DNA of 5,475 nt from Actinomyces sp. Lineage in GTDB: Bacteria > Actinomycetota > Acidimicrobiia > Acidimicrobiales > Aldehydirespiratoraceae. Both the position numbers and the translations under genes were made by a program. Below, piece after piece: positions 1-5,447 of the stretch. The stretch's first letter is position 1. Each line of letters starts with the position of its first letter. Below the pieces are notes generated by a model that was not told the origin of the DNA, searched no databases, and saw only the letters and a list, made by a program, of their open reading frames with translations. The stretch lies in contig RFFY01000684.1 of assembly GCA_003697065.1 (NCBI GenBank), forward strand, positions 1 to 5,475. Direction: 5' to 3'.

Positions 1-140
1 ACGAGGATGTCGCGCCGGTGAATGCCGGCGCGGTGACGGTGGACGCCGGCGACCGTGTCGACGAGGGTCAGGGGTTCGTCGCCCAGGACGGCGGCCACCC
101 CCGCCGGGGGTCGGGGCTCGAGGTCCGTGCCCAGCGTCAT
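1..140 (-). CDS. Unrecognised protein, N-terminal part only (runs off the window edge)
   Basis: An open frame begins with ATG at 138-140 on the minus strand and continues without a stop to the window edge, giving about 46 residues that start MTLGTDLEPRPPAGV and continue through a VLGDEPLTLVDTVAGVH stretch. The ATG overlaps the miaB stop codon in an ATGA arrangement, which strongly suggests translational coupling and a shared transcript with miaB. In many actinobacteria miaA (tRNA dimethylallyltransferase) lies downstream of miaB, but this N-terminus lacks the GxTxxGKS nucleotide-binding loop expected at the start of MiaA, so I do not call it miaA. The visible part has no signal peptide or membrane segment. 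The function is unknown. That it is a real gene rests on the coupling and the open frame alone. Confidence 0.55.
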   Translation of the reverse strand, partial: MTLGTDLEPRPPAGVAAVLGDEPLTLVDTVAGVHRHRAGIHRRDIL

Positions 141-1624
141 CCGGCGCTCACCGGGATGCGGGGGCGGTGACGGGGCGGTCGGAGGATCTCGACCAGCTCG
201 CCCGACAGGTGGTGGGCCGCGGCATCGGTGACCCGGACCGAGGCGAGGGTGCCGGCCCGCAGGGGCCGTTCGGTGGGGAAGTGCACGAGGGTGTTGCGGC
301 GGGTGCGCCCCGTGACGAGACGCTCGTCTCGCTTGCTCGGACCTTCGACCACGACCTCCTCGAGGCGGCCGAGCCGTTCCCGGTTGGCCGCCAGTGCCGA
401 GCGTTCGACGACGGTGCGGAGACGCTCGTAGCGGTCGACGGCGACCTCGTGATCGACGAAGCGGTCGACGAGCTCGGCGGCCTCGGTGCCCGGTCGGGGC
501 GAGAACACGAAGGTGAAGGCCGACTCGAAGCGGGCCTCGGCCGCCACCTCGAGGGTGGCGGTGAAGTCGGCTTCGGTCTCGCCGGGGAAGCCCACGATGA
601 TGTCGGTCGAGACGGCGAGGTCGTCGACGGCGGCGCGGGCGGCGGCCAGTCGTTCGAGGAAGCGCTCGGCGGTGTAGCCCCGGTGCATGGCGGCGAGAAC
701 GGCGTCGGAACCGGACTGCAGGGGCAGATGGAGGTGTTCGCACACCGCCGGGGTGTCGGCCATGGCGGCGATGGTCTCCGAGCGGAGGTCCTTGGGGTGG
801 GGGCTGGTGAAGCGCACCCGTTCGATCCCCTCGACGGCGCCGACCGCGCGCAGCAGATCGGCGAACAGGGGCCGGATCCGACGGTCGGCGGCCCACCCCG
901 GCCCGCACAGGGCGACGTCGAGGTCGGCGTCGTCGCCGGGGGCGGCGTCGCCGTCGAGGCGCCGACGACCCCGGGTGAGGTCACGCCCGTAGGAGTTGAC
1001 GTTCTGGCCCAGCAGGGTGACCTCGCTCACCCCCGAGGCGGCCAGCGCCCGCACCTCGTCGACCAGCTCCCCGAAGGGCCGGCTCACCTCCGGGCCCCGC
1101 ACCGAGGGCACGATGCAGAAGGCGCAGGTGTTGTCGCACCCGATCTGGATCGTCACCCAGGCCGCGTGGTCGGTCTCGCGCCGGGCCGGCAGAGCCGACG
1201 GGAAGGCCTCGGCGTCATCGCGGGCAGTGGCCTCGAGGATCTCGACCACCGGGCCGTGCTCGGCGGCCCAGCGGACGAGCTCGGCCGCCCGTCCCACGTT
1301 GTGGGTCCCGAAGACGACGTCGACGTGGGGCGCCCGCCGGCGGATCTCGTCGCGGTCCTTTTGGGCGAGGCAGCCGCCGACCACGATCTGCAGGTCGGGG
1401 CGGCGGCGCTTGAGGGCCTTGAGGTGGCCGAGGGTGCCGTAGAGCCGGTTGTCGGCGTTCTCGCGGATACAGCAGGTGTTGAGCACGATGACGTCGGCCT
1501 CGTCGACCTCGTCGGCCCGCCGGAGCCCGTCGGCTTCGAGCAGTCCGGCGATTCGCTCCGAGTCGTGCTCGTTCATCTGACACCCGAAGGTGCGCACGAC
1601 ATAGGATCGGGCTGGGTCGGGCAT
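137..1624 (-). CDS. miaB: MiaB, tRNA-2-methylthio-N6-dimethylallyladenosine synthase
   Basis: This radical SAM methylthiotransferase converts i6A37 to ms2i6A37 in tRNAs reading UNN codons, in the cytoplasm. The protein has 495 residues. The N-terminal UPF0004 domain carries the three cluster cysteines C15 (TFGCQMN), C51 (NTCCIRENA) and C85 (GGCLAQ). The radical SAM motif CDNTCAFC supplies C163, C167 and C170. Further family motifs are LLGQNVNSYG (204-213), SPHPKD (274-279), LPLQSGSD (300-307) and DIIVGFPGET (341-350). A TRAM domain for tRNA binding lies at about 420-482 (EGPSKRD, TGRTRRN). The NTC-x-RENA and GQN signatures favour MiaB over MtaB or RimO. A charged insertion lies at about 218-250. 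The ATG at 1624 is chosen because the conserved fold starts directly after it. A GTG two codons upstream (1630) is possible, and the longer frame to 1738 adds only Arg-rich residues. The ribosome-binding signal is weak. The stop overlaps the ATG of the next gene. Confidence 0.97.
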   Translation of the reverse strand: MPDPARSYVVRTFGCQMNEHDSERIAGLLEADGLRRADEVDEADVIVLNTCCIRENADNRLYGTLGHLKALKRRRPDLQIVVGGCLAQKDRDEIRRRAPHVDVVFGTHNVGRAAELVRWAAEHGPVVEILEATARDDAEAFPSALPARRETDHAAWVTIQIGCDNTCAFCIVPSVRGPEVSRPFGELVDEVRALAASGVSEVTLLGQNVNSYGRDLTRGRRRLDGDAAPGDDADLDVALCGPGWAADRRIRPLFADLLRAVGAVEGIERVRFTSPHPKDLRSETIAAMADTPAVCEHLHLPLQSGSDAVLAAMHRGYTAERFLERLAAARAAVDDLAVSTDIIVGFPGETEADFTATLEVAAEARFESAFTFVFSPRPGTEAAELVDRFVDHEVAVDRYERLRTVVERSALAANRERLGRLEEVVVEGPSKRDERLVTGRTRRNTLVHFPTERPLRAGTLASVRVTDAAAHHLSGELVEILRPPRHRPRIPVSAG

Positions 1625-1707
1625 GCTCACCAGCCTAGGAGACGGGCGGGACCGACGGGCCTGCGGATCCGACCCGAGACCGTGCCGCCGACGACGCCGA
1701 CCGCGAC
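1625..1707. promoter_or_regulatory. Divergent intergenic region, miaB / membrane hydroxylase
   Basis: These 83 bases separate the miaB start (leftward) from the hydroxylase start (rightward), so both promoters would be expected here or inside the neighbouring genes. I see no convincing -35/-10 pair and no strong Shine-Dalgarno for either gene. The only visible element is a CCTAGG palindrome at about 1634-1639. A LexA box like the one upstream of recA is absent. The role is inferred from gene orientation only. Confidence 0.3.
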
Positions 1708-2778
1708 GTGATCCCACCCGATTCCACCCCTTCCCCACCCTCGCCGTCGCTCGCCCCCGACGAAACCGGGCCCCACACCGAGTCCGCCCCTGTCTTGCCC
1801 GTCCGTCGTGGCGCCCTCCTCGTGGCCGTCTGGCTCGCCGGCGCGGGCGTCGTGCTCGCGGCGGTGGCCACCACCCGTCCCGACAGCTGGGCCACCGTCC
1901 GCACCCGGCTCGTGGGTCCCTGGGCCGTCGACATGGCCGACTGGTTCCCCCCGCCGGCCGGGCGGATCCGTGACCTCACCCTGGTGCTCGTCGTCGTCGC
2001 CCTCGACGCCCTCGTCCTCGGCCGACGCGGTGCCCTGGCCCGCCTCCTCGCCCTCGGCCCCAGCGCCCGCCTCGACGTGTTCACCTGGCTGCTGGCCTTC
2101 GTGAACGCGGGGCTGGTCCTGCCCGTGGTGCTCACGGCCGGTCTGGCTGCCGTCGGACCCTCCTGGGCCGCCGCCCGGGGTCCCGACCTGTTCGGCTGGC
2201 TGAGCCATCCCGCCCTGCGCTTCGTCGTGGTGGTGATCGCCATCGACTTCCTGCGCTACTGGGCCCACCGTCTCCAGCACCGGAACCGGATCCTGTGGCG
2301 CTTCCACGCCATGCACCACACCGCCACCGAGTTCACCGTGATCACCGGCCGGCGCATCCACCCCGTCGAAAAGATCGTCGACCTGACCATCGTGACGGTG
2401 CCGCTCGCCCTCGTCGGGGCCTCCCTGCCCGAACTCGTCGCCGGCATCGTCGTGGTGCGCCTCATCGACCTGCCCCAGCACTCGATGCTCGACTGGACCT
2501 ACGGTCCCGTGGGGCGCTGGCTGCTCTTCTCACCGGTCGGGCACCGCATCCATCACTCGCCGCACCGGCACCAGTGGGACACCAACTTCGGGGACCTCTG
2601 CCCCCTGTGGGACCACCTGTTCGGCACCTGGTACGACGGCGACGACGTCAACACCGAGATCGGCCTCACCGGCTCGCCCCCCGCCGGGATCGCCGCCAGC
2701 CTCCTCACGCCCTTCGGCGAGGCCTGGGATGACCTCACCGGGCGTTGGCGACGACGCCCGGCGGCGCCGCGGGCCTGA
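1708..2778 (+). CDS. Fatty acid hydroxylase / sterol desaturase family membrane protein
   Basis: This is a predicted integral membrane di-iron oxygenase of the fatty acid hydroxylase superfamily (ERG3/CrtZ-like), 356 residues. The histidine clusters are clear: HRLQH (H187, H191), HAMHH (H200, H203, H204) and HRIHH (H279, H282, H283), with supporting H218 (RIHPVEK) and H258 (PQHSMLDW). The C-terminal DTNFG followed by LWDHLFGTWY (about 291-309) is typical of the family. Hydrophobic segments lie at roughly 36-54, 90-104, 124-148, 170-182 and 225-250. The first 30 residues are Pro/Ser-rich and probably disordered. The start is the GTG at 1708, the first start codon after an in-frame stop at 1636; it has no obvious Shine-Dalgarno, and the next GTG (1822) would cut the first membrane segment. 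The substrate (sterol, fatty acyl, carotenoid or another lipid) cannot be told from sequence. It runs against both neighbours and is probably monocistronic. Confidence 0.9.
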   Translation: MIPPDSTPSPPSPSLAPDETGPHTESAPVLPVRRGALLVAVWLAGAGVVLAAVATTRPDSWATVRTRLVGPWAVDMADWFPPPAGRIRDLTLVLVVVALDALVLGRRGALARLLALGPSARLDVFTWLLAFVNAGLVLPVVLTAGLAAVGPSWAAARGPDLFGWLSHPALRFVVVVIAIDFLRYWAHRLQHRNRILWRFHAMHHTATEFTVITGRRIHPVEKIVDLTIVTVPLALVGASLPELVAGIVVVRLIDLPQHSMLDWTYGPVGRWLLFSPVGHRIHHSPHRHQWDTNFGDLCPLWDHLFGTWYDGDDVNTEIGLTGSPPAGIAASLLTPFGEAWDDLTGRWRRRPAAPRA

Positions 2779-2792
2779 CCCCGCCCCCCGCT

Positions 2793-2826
2793 CCCGTGCG
2801 AACGCGGACGGAACGGGGGGCACGGG
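2793..2826. terminator. Possible stem-loop between convergent hydroxylase and recA
   Basis: The 80-base gap between the two convergent stop codons contains a perfect 7-bp inverted repeat, CCCGTGC (2793-2799) and GCACGGG (2820-2826), with a 20-base loop. A shared bidirectional terminator is expected at this place. However, the loop is long, no T-tract follows on either strand, and short GC inverted repeats arise easily by chance at this composition. The call is weak. Confidence 0.25.
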
Positions 2827-2858
2827 CGGGACGGGACGACAGGCTCCCCCGATGAGGG

Positions 2859-3920
2859 TCAGTCGTCGAGAGCGATGGGCAGGTCGTCGGCCTCGTCGAA
2901 CTCGTCGGTGAGGTCAACGGCGTCGGGCTCGGGCTCCGGCTCGGGATGCACGGCCTTCCAGACCCGATCGGTGATCTCGACCATGATCTCGGGGTTCTCG
3001 CGCAGGAAGTTCTTGGCGTTCTCCCGCCCCTGCCCGAGCTGCTCGCCCTCGTAGGTGTACCAGGCACCCGACTTCTTGACGATGCCCTGCTCGACGCCGA
3101 GGTCGAGCACCGACCCCTCACGCGAGATCCCGGTGCCGTACATGATGTCGAACTCGGCCTGGCGGAAGGGTGGGGCGCACTTGTTCTTGACCACCTTCAC
3201 CCGGGTCCGGTTGCCGACCACCTCGACCCCGTTCTTGATGGACTCGATCCGGCGGATGTCGAGACGCACCGACGAGTAGAACTTCAGGGCCCGCCCACCC
3301 GGCGTGGTCTCCGGCGAGCCGAACATCACGCCGATCTTCTCGCGGAGCTGGTTGATGAAGATGCAGATCGTCTTCGACTTGTTGAGGTTCGAGGTCAGCT
3401 TCCGCAGGGCCTGGGACATGAGGCGGGCCTGGAGCCCGACGTGGCTGTCGCCCATCTCGCCTTCGATCTCGGCCCGGGGGGTCAGGGCCGCCACCGAGTC
3501 GACGACGACGACGTCGAGAGCACCCGAGCGCACGAGCATGTCGGTGATCTCGAGAGCCTGCTCGCCCGTGTCGGGCTGGGAGATGAGCAGCTCGTCGATG
3601 TCGACCCCGATGGCCTTGGCGTAGACCGGGTCCATGGCGTGCTCGGCGTCGATGTAGGCGCAGACCCCGCCGTTGCGTTGGGCCTCGGCCACCACATGGG
3701 TGGCGAGGGTCGTCTTGCCCGAGGACTCGGGCCCGAAGATCTCGGTGACCCGCCCCCGGGGCAGGCCCCCGATCCCGAGCGCCAGATCGAGAGCCAGAGC
3801 GCCCGTGGGCACCGCCTCGATCGCCATCGTGGATTTCTCGCCCATGCGCATGACCGAGCCCTTGCCGAACTGCTTTTCGATCTGGCTCAGGGCCATGTCG
3901 AGGGCCTTGTCTCGTTCCAC
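2859..3920 (-). CDS. recA: RecA recombinase
   Basis: RecA is a DNA-dependent ATPase that forms filaments on single-stranded DNA, performs strand exchange, and stimulates LexA self-cleavage to start the SOS response. The protein has 353 residues and is intact, with no intein. The Walker A motif GPESSGKTT is at 63-71. The catalytic glutamate is E93 in DAEHAMD. Walker B is VVVVDSVAAL, with D141. DNA-binding loop L1 is at about 151-160 (EIEGEMGDSH) and L2 at about 190-209 (INQLREKIGVMFGSPETT). The last roughly 27 residues form the usual acidic tail (EPEPEPD and DEFDEADD), which tempers DNA binding. The start is the GTG at 3918-3920, supported by an AGGAG five bases upstream and by alignment with the RecA N-terminus. 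No recX follows; the next gene downstream is convergent. LexA control is indicated by the box inside the upstream promoter. Confidence 0.99.
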   Translation of the reverse strand: MERDKALDMALSQIEKQFGKGSVMRMGEKSTMAIEAVPTGALALDLALGIGGLPRGRVTEIFGPESSGKTTLATHVVAEAQRNGGVCAYIDAEHAMDPVYAKAIGVDIDELLISQPDTGEQALEITDMLVRSGALDVVVVDSVAALTPRAEIEGEMGDSHVGLQARLMSQALRKLTSNLNKSKTICIFINQLREKIGVMFGSPETTPGGRALKFYSSVRLDIRRIESIKNGVEVVGNRTRVKVVKNKCAPPFRQAEFDIMYGTGISREGSVLDLGVEQGIVKKSGAWYTYEGEQLGQGRENAKNFLRENPEIMVEITDRVWKAVHPEPEPEPDAVDLTDEFDEADDLPIALDD

Positions 3921-3925
3921 CGTTG

Positions 3926-3930
3926 CTCCT
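3926..3930 (-). promoter_or_regulatory. recA ribosome-binding site
   Basis: AGGAG reads on the minus strand at 3930-3926, five bases before the recA GTG codon. It is the clearest Shine-Dalgarno in the window and decides the recA start in favour of the GTG at 3920, against any read-through from the upstream frame. Confidence 0.85.
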
Positions 3931-3965
3931 GTCGTCGAAGGTGGTCGGGGGATGTGGGACGAACG

Positions 3966-4124
3966 CTAGAGACGGGGTGTGACAGTCTCGTCCCGGTCGT
4001 CTCGGGGCTGCTCTTCCTCGGGGTGCTGTCTCTCGGGCTGCTGGCCCTCGATCTGCTGGCTCTCAGGTCGCTGGCCTTCGGTCTGCTGTCTCTCAGGCCG
4101 CTGCCTCGGGTGGTCGCAGTCCAT
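3966..4124 (-). CDS. Possible 52-residue leader ORF in the recA 5' leader
   Basis: The frame starts with ATG at 4122-4124 and ends with TAG at 3966-3968, 45 bases before the recA GTG and in the same frame as recA. It encodes 52 residues, rich in Gln, Glu, Arg and Pro, with a ten-residue repeat (QRPERQQTEG, QRPESQQIEG, QQPERQHPEE). The predicted recA promoter places transcription start near 4130, about six bases before this ATG, so it could be translated as a near-leaderless ORF, a mode common in actinobacteria. Two cautions apply: about 79 percent of third positions are G or C, which looks lower than in the flanking genes, and AGA arginine codons appear twice. I recognise no homologue. It may be a leader peptide, a small protein, or untranslated repeat DNA. 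Confidence 0.3.
   Translation of the reverse strand: MDCDHPRQRPERQQTEGQRPESQQIEGQQPERQHPEEEQPRDDRDETVTPRL
3969..4003 (-). other. Competing inverted repeats just upstream of recA
   Basis: On the transcript strand, GAGACG (4003-3998) and GAGAC (3989-3985) can each pair with the same downstream arm CGTCTC (3974-3969), which lies directly before the leader ORF stop codon. The two hairpins are mutually exclusive, with stems of 6 and 5 bp and loops of 23 and 11 bases. They could be chance, but their position before the recA ribosome-binding site would suit translation-dependent control. Confidence 0.25.
3996..4103 (-). repeat. Tandem 30-bp repeats in the recA leader
   Basis: On the minus strand, three direct 30-bp units run 4103-4074, 4073-4044 and 4043-4014, followed by a decayed partial unit to about 3996. 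Units 1 and 2 match at 26 of 30 positions by hand count, and units 2 and 3 at 21 of 30. Each unit contains CCTGAGAG or CCCGAGAG followed by CAGCA. The unit length is a multiple of three, so the repeat keeps the reading frame. The transcript side is rich in CAG and GAG. The array lies entirely between the predicted recA transcription start and the recA start codon. Confidence 0.8.
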
Positions 4125-4131
4125 CGTGATG

Positions 4132-4141
4132 ACAGTACTGT
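4132..4141. promoter_or_regulatory. Perfect 10-bp palindrome overlapping the recA -10
   Basis: ACAGTACTGT is a perfect inverted repeat that overlaps most of the predicted recA -10 element and lies between it and the transcription start. It sits in a small AT-richer island in an otherwise very GC-rich window. It could be a second operator, but no regulator is known from the sequence. A TGTAAT on the plus strand (4139-4144) could also act as a -10 toward msrB, although no matching -35 is visible. Confidence 0.35.
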
Positions 4142-4166
4142 AATTCCGAACAGGCGTTCGTGGCAA
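4137..4166 (-). promoter_or_regulatory. Predicted recA promoter
   Basis: On the minus strand, TTGCCA (4166-4161, five of six matches to the TTGACA -35) is followed by an 18-base spacer and TACAGT (4142-4137, four of six matches to the TATAAT -10). Transcription would start near 4130, giving a leader of about 210 bases before the recA GTG. The LexA box fills the spacer, the classical arrangement for blocking RNA polymerase. Start site and strength are inferred from sequence alone. Confidence 0.65.
4147..4160. promoter_or_regulatory. LexA-binding SOS box
   Basis: CGAACAGGCGTTCG has perfect CGAAC and GTTCG half-sites with a four-base spacer. This is the SOS box type known for LexA in actinobacteria and Bacillus-type Gram-positives, unlike the CTGT-N8-ACAG of enterobacteria. 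It lies between the predicted -35 and -10 of recA, so LexA binding should repress recA until DNA damage. It is also about 78 bases upstream of the divergent msrB start and might influence that gene too. Confidence 0.9.
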
Positions 4167-4237
4167 GCATCCCCACCGATCCACCCAACCGAGCCCGCCG
4201 GGGCCACGACGACGCGACGACCCCGGCGGGCGCGAAG

Positions 4238-4702
4238 ATGGCCCCCATGACCGGCACCCCCTCTGACACCAGCTCCCCCGACGGCACCGGCCCCGTGGCC
4301 TTCTCCGACGACGAGCTCCGCGCCCGCCTCACCCCCCTGCAGTACGAGGTCACCCAGCGCGCCGGCACCGAGCGCGCCTTCACCGGCGTCTACTGGAACT
4401 GCCACGACGAGGGCACCTACCGCTGCGTCGTCTGCGATGCCGTGCTGTTCAGCTCCGACACCAAATACGACTCCGGTTCGGGCTGGCCCTCCTTCTACGA
4501 CGTGTGCGATCCCGACGCCGTGGAGATCCGCATCGACACTAGCCACGGCATGGTCCGAGAGGAGGTCGTCTGCGCCCGCTGCGGCGCCCACCTCGGCCAC
4601 CGCTTCCCCGACGGCCCCCGTCCCACCGGCCAGCGCTACTGCATGAACTCCGCCGCCCTGCGTCTGGAGCCCCGCTCCGGCGACGACGCCGACGCTCACT
4701 GA
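4238..4702 (+). CDS. msrB: MsrB, peptide-methionine (R)-S-oxide reductase
   Basis: MsrB reduces the R form of methionine sulfoxide in proteins, usually with thioredoxin as reductant. From the ATG at 4238 the product has 154 residues and no signal peptide, so it should be cytoplasmic. The fold is covered from about 22 to 145. Zinc ligands are C63-x2-C66 (CVVC) and C112-x2-C115 (CARC). The catalytic cysteine is C135 in GQRYCMNS. The motifs KYDSGSGWPSFY (76-87), SHGM (102-105) and HLGHRFPDGP (118-127) are typical. The position of the E. coli resolving cysteine (SGCGWPSF) is serine here (S81); C55 or C90 might substitute, or thioredoxin may act directly on the sulfenic acid. The first 20 residues are Ser/Thr/Pro/Asp-rich. 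An ATG at 4247 is an alternative start; 4238 is favoured by a weak GGCGGG seven bases upstream. A longer frame to 4160 would begin inside the LexA box and is unlikely. Confidence 0.96.
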   Translation: MAPMTGTPSDTSSPDGTGPVAFSDDELRARLTPLQYEVTQRAGTERAFTGVYWNCHDEGTYRCVVCDAVLFSSDTKYDSGSGWPSFYDVCDPDAVEIRIDTSHGMVREEVVCARCGAHLGHRFPDGPRPTGQRYCMNSAALRLEPRSGDDADAH

Positions 4703-4715
4703 GGTCGAGCGGTCC

Positions 4716-5447
4716 GTGGGGGCGTCACGCCTCGCCCGTCTGGCCCTGGCCGCGGCCCTGGTCGCCGGCGCCTGCGGTGGCGACACCGCCGACAACCCGG
4801 CGGCCACCGACGACCCGGCCGCCGCGTCCGCCGAGCACACCGGCCGCACCGAGGTCGTCACCGACGACGGCGAGACCCTCGCCGTGTGGATCCACGGAAC
4901 CCCGGCCACGAGCCCGGCCACGGTGGTGCTCGCCCACATGCGCGGCAGCGATCACACGAGCTGGGAGCCCTTCGCCGCCCGCCTCGTCGACGCCGGGTTC
5001 GCCGCCGTCACCTTCGACTTCCGGGGCTACGGCGAGTCGACGGGCGAGCGCGACACCCGCCTCGACGTCGACCTCGCCGCCGTGGTGGCGGCGGTGCGGG
5101 CCGCCGGTGCCCCCGTGGTCGTCACCATCGGGGCCTCGATGGGCGGGACGGCCGTGCTGGCGACCGCCGACGAGCTCGACGTCGACACCGCCGTCGCCCT
5201 GTCGGCCCCGGCCCGCTTCGGGGACCTCGACGCCTCGGCACCCGGGCTGCCCGCCGACCGTCTCGTGCTCGTCGCCGCCGCCGACGACCACCCCTACGTC
5301 GACGACCTCGGCGCCATCGCCGCCGCCACCGGGGCCCGCCTGGTCGTCCTCGACGGATCACGACACGGCACCGGCCTCTTCGCCGACCACGGGGACGAGC
5401 TCACCCGCCTCCTGCTCGAGCTCGTCGAGACGGCGGTCGCCACCTGA
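4716..5447 (+). CDS. Predicted lipoprotein alpha/beta hydrolase
   Basis: This is a serine hydrolase of the alpha/beta-hydrolase fold, 243 residues. The N-terminus (MGASRLARLALAAALVAGAC) has a basic start, a hydrophobic core and a lipobox-like VAGAC with C20, followed by a Thr/Ala/Asp-rich linker to about residue 42. It is therefore probably exported and lipid-anchored. The mature part shows a strand and oxyanion region VVLAHMRGSD (70-79), FDFRGYGEST (100-109), the nucleophile elbow GASMGG with S141, an acid in the AAADDH stretch (D190 or D191) and H217 in GSRHGTGLF. The core is short, without a clear lid domain, and resembles dienelactone-hydrolase-like esterases; the substrate is unknown. 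The start is a GTG 13 bases after the msrB stop, with GAGG overlapping that stop, so it is probably in one operon with msrB. No terminator is visible in the 28 bases left after its stop. Confidence 0.88.
   Translation: MGASRLARLALAAALVAGACGGDTADNPAATDDPAAASAEHTGRTEVVTDDGETLAVWIHGTPATSPATVVLAHMRGSDHTSWEPFAARLVDAGFAAVTFDFRGYGESTGERDTRLDVDLAAVVAAVRAAGAPVVVTIGASMGGTAVLATADELDVDTAVALSAPARFGDLDASAPGLPADRLVLVAAADDHPYVDDLGAIAAATGARLVVLDGSRHGTGLFADHGDELTRLLLELVETAVAT

Noticed and set aside
167..1711. A 514-codon plus-strand frame opposite miaB
   Set aside because: Its translation is Gly/Val/Asp-rich low-complexity sequence without family motifs, as expected from the antisense of a high-GC gene. The miaB frame carries all family motifs.
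1625..1738. An N-terminal extension of MiaB to position 1738
   Set aside because: The 38 extra residues are Arg-rich, unlike any MiaB N-terminus, and overlap the start of the divergent hydroxylase gene.
1627..2481. A 284-codon minus-strand frame opposite the membrane hydroxylase
   Set aside because: It is Gly/Glu/Asp-rich antisense shadow; the histidine clusters are all on the plus strand.
2797..2810. A CGAAC motif downstream of the hydroxylase as a second SOS box
   Set aside because: The second half-site GTTCG is absent at the right spacing, and it lies between two convergent gene ends where no promoter is expected.
3996..4103. The repeat cluster as a CRISPR array
   Set aside because: Units abut directly without unique spacers, diverge from one another, keep a reading frame, and no cas gene is nearby.
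4160..4237. A longer MsrB starting at the GTG at 4160
   Set aside because: It would begin at the last base of the LexA box and inside the promoter region; the added residues are unlike the family and lack a ribosome-binding site.
2946..4250. A 434-codon plus-strand frame opposite recA and its leader
   Set aside because: It is antisense to the unmistakable recA frame, has no recognisable domain, and its sequence follows from recA codon bias.
3887..4939. A 350-codon minus-strand frame covering the recA leader and antisense of msrB and the hydrolase
   Set aside because: It crosses the recA promoter, the LexA box and two well-supported plus-strand genes, and gives Gly/Ala/Val-rich sequence without motifs.
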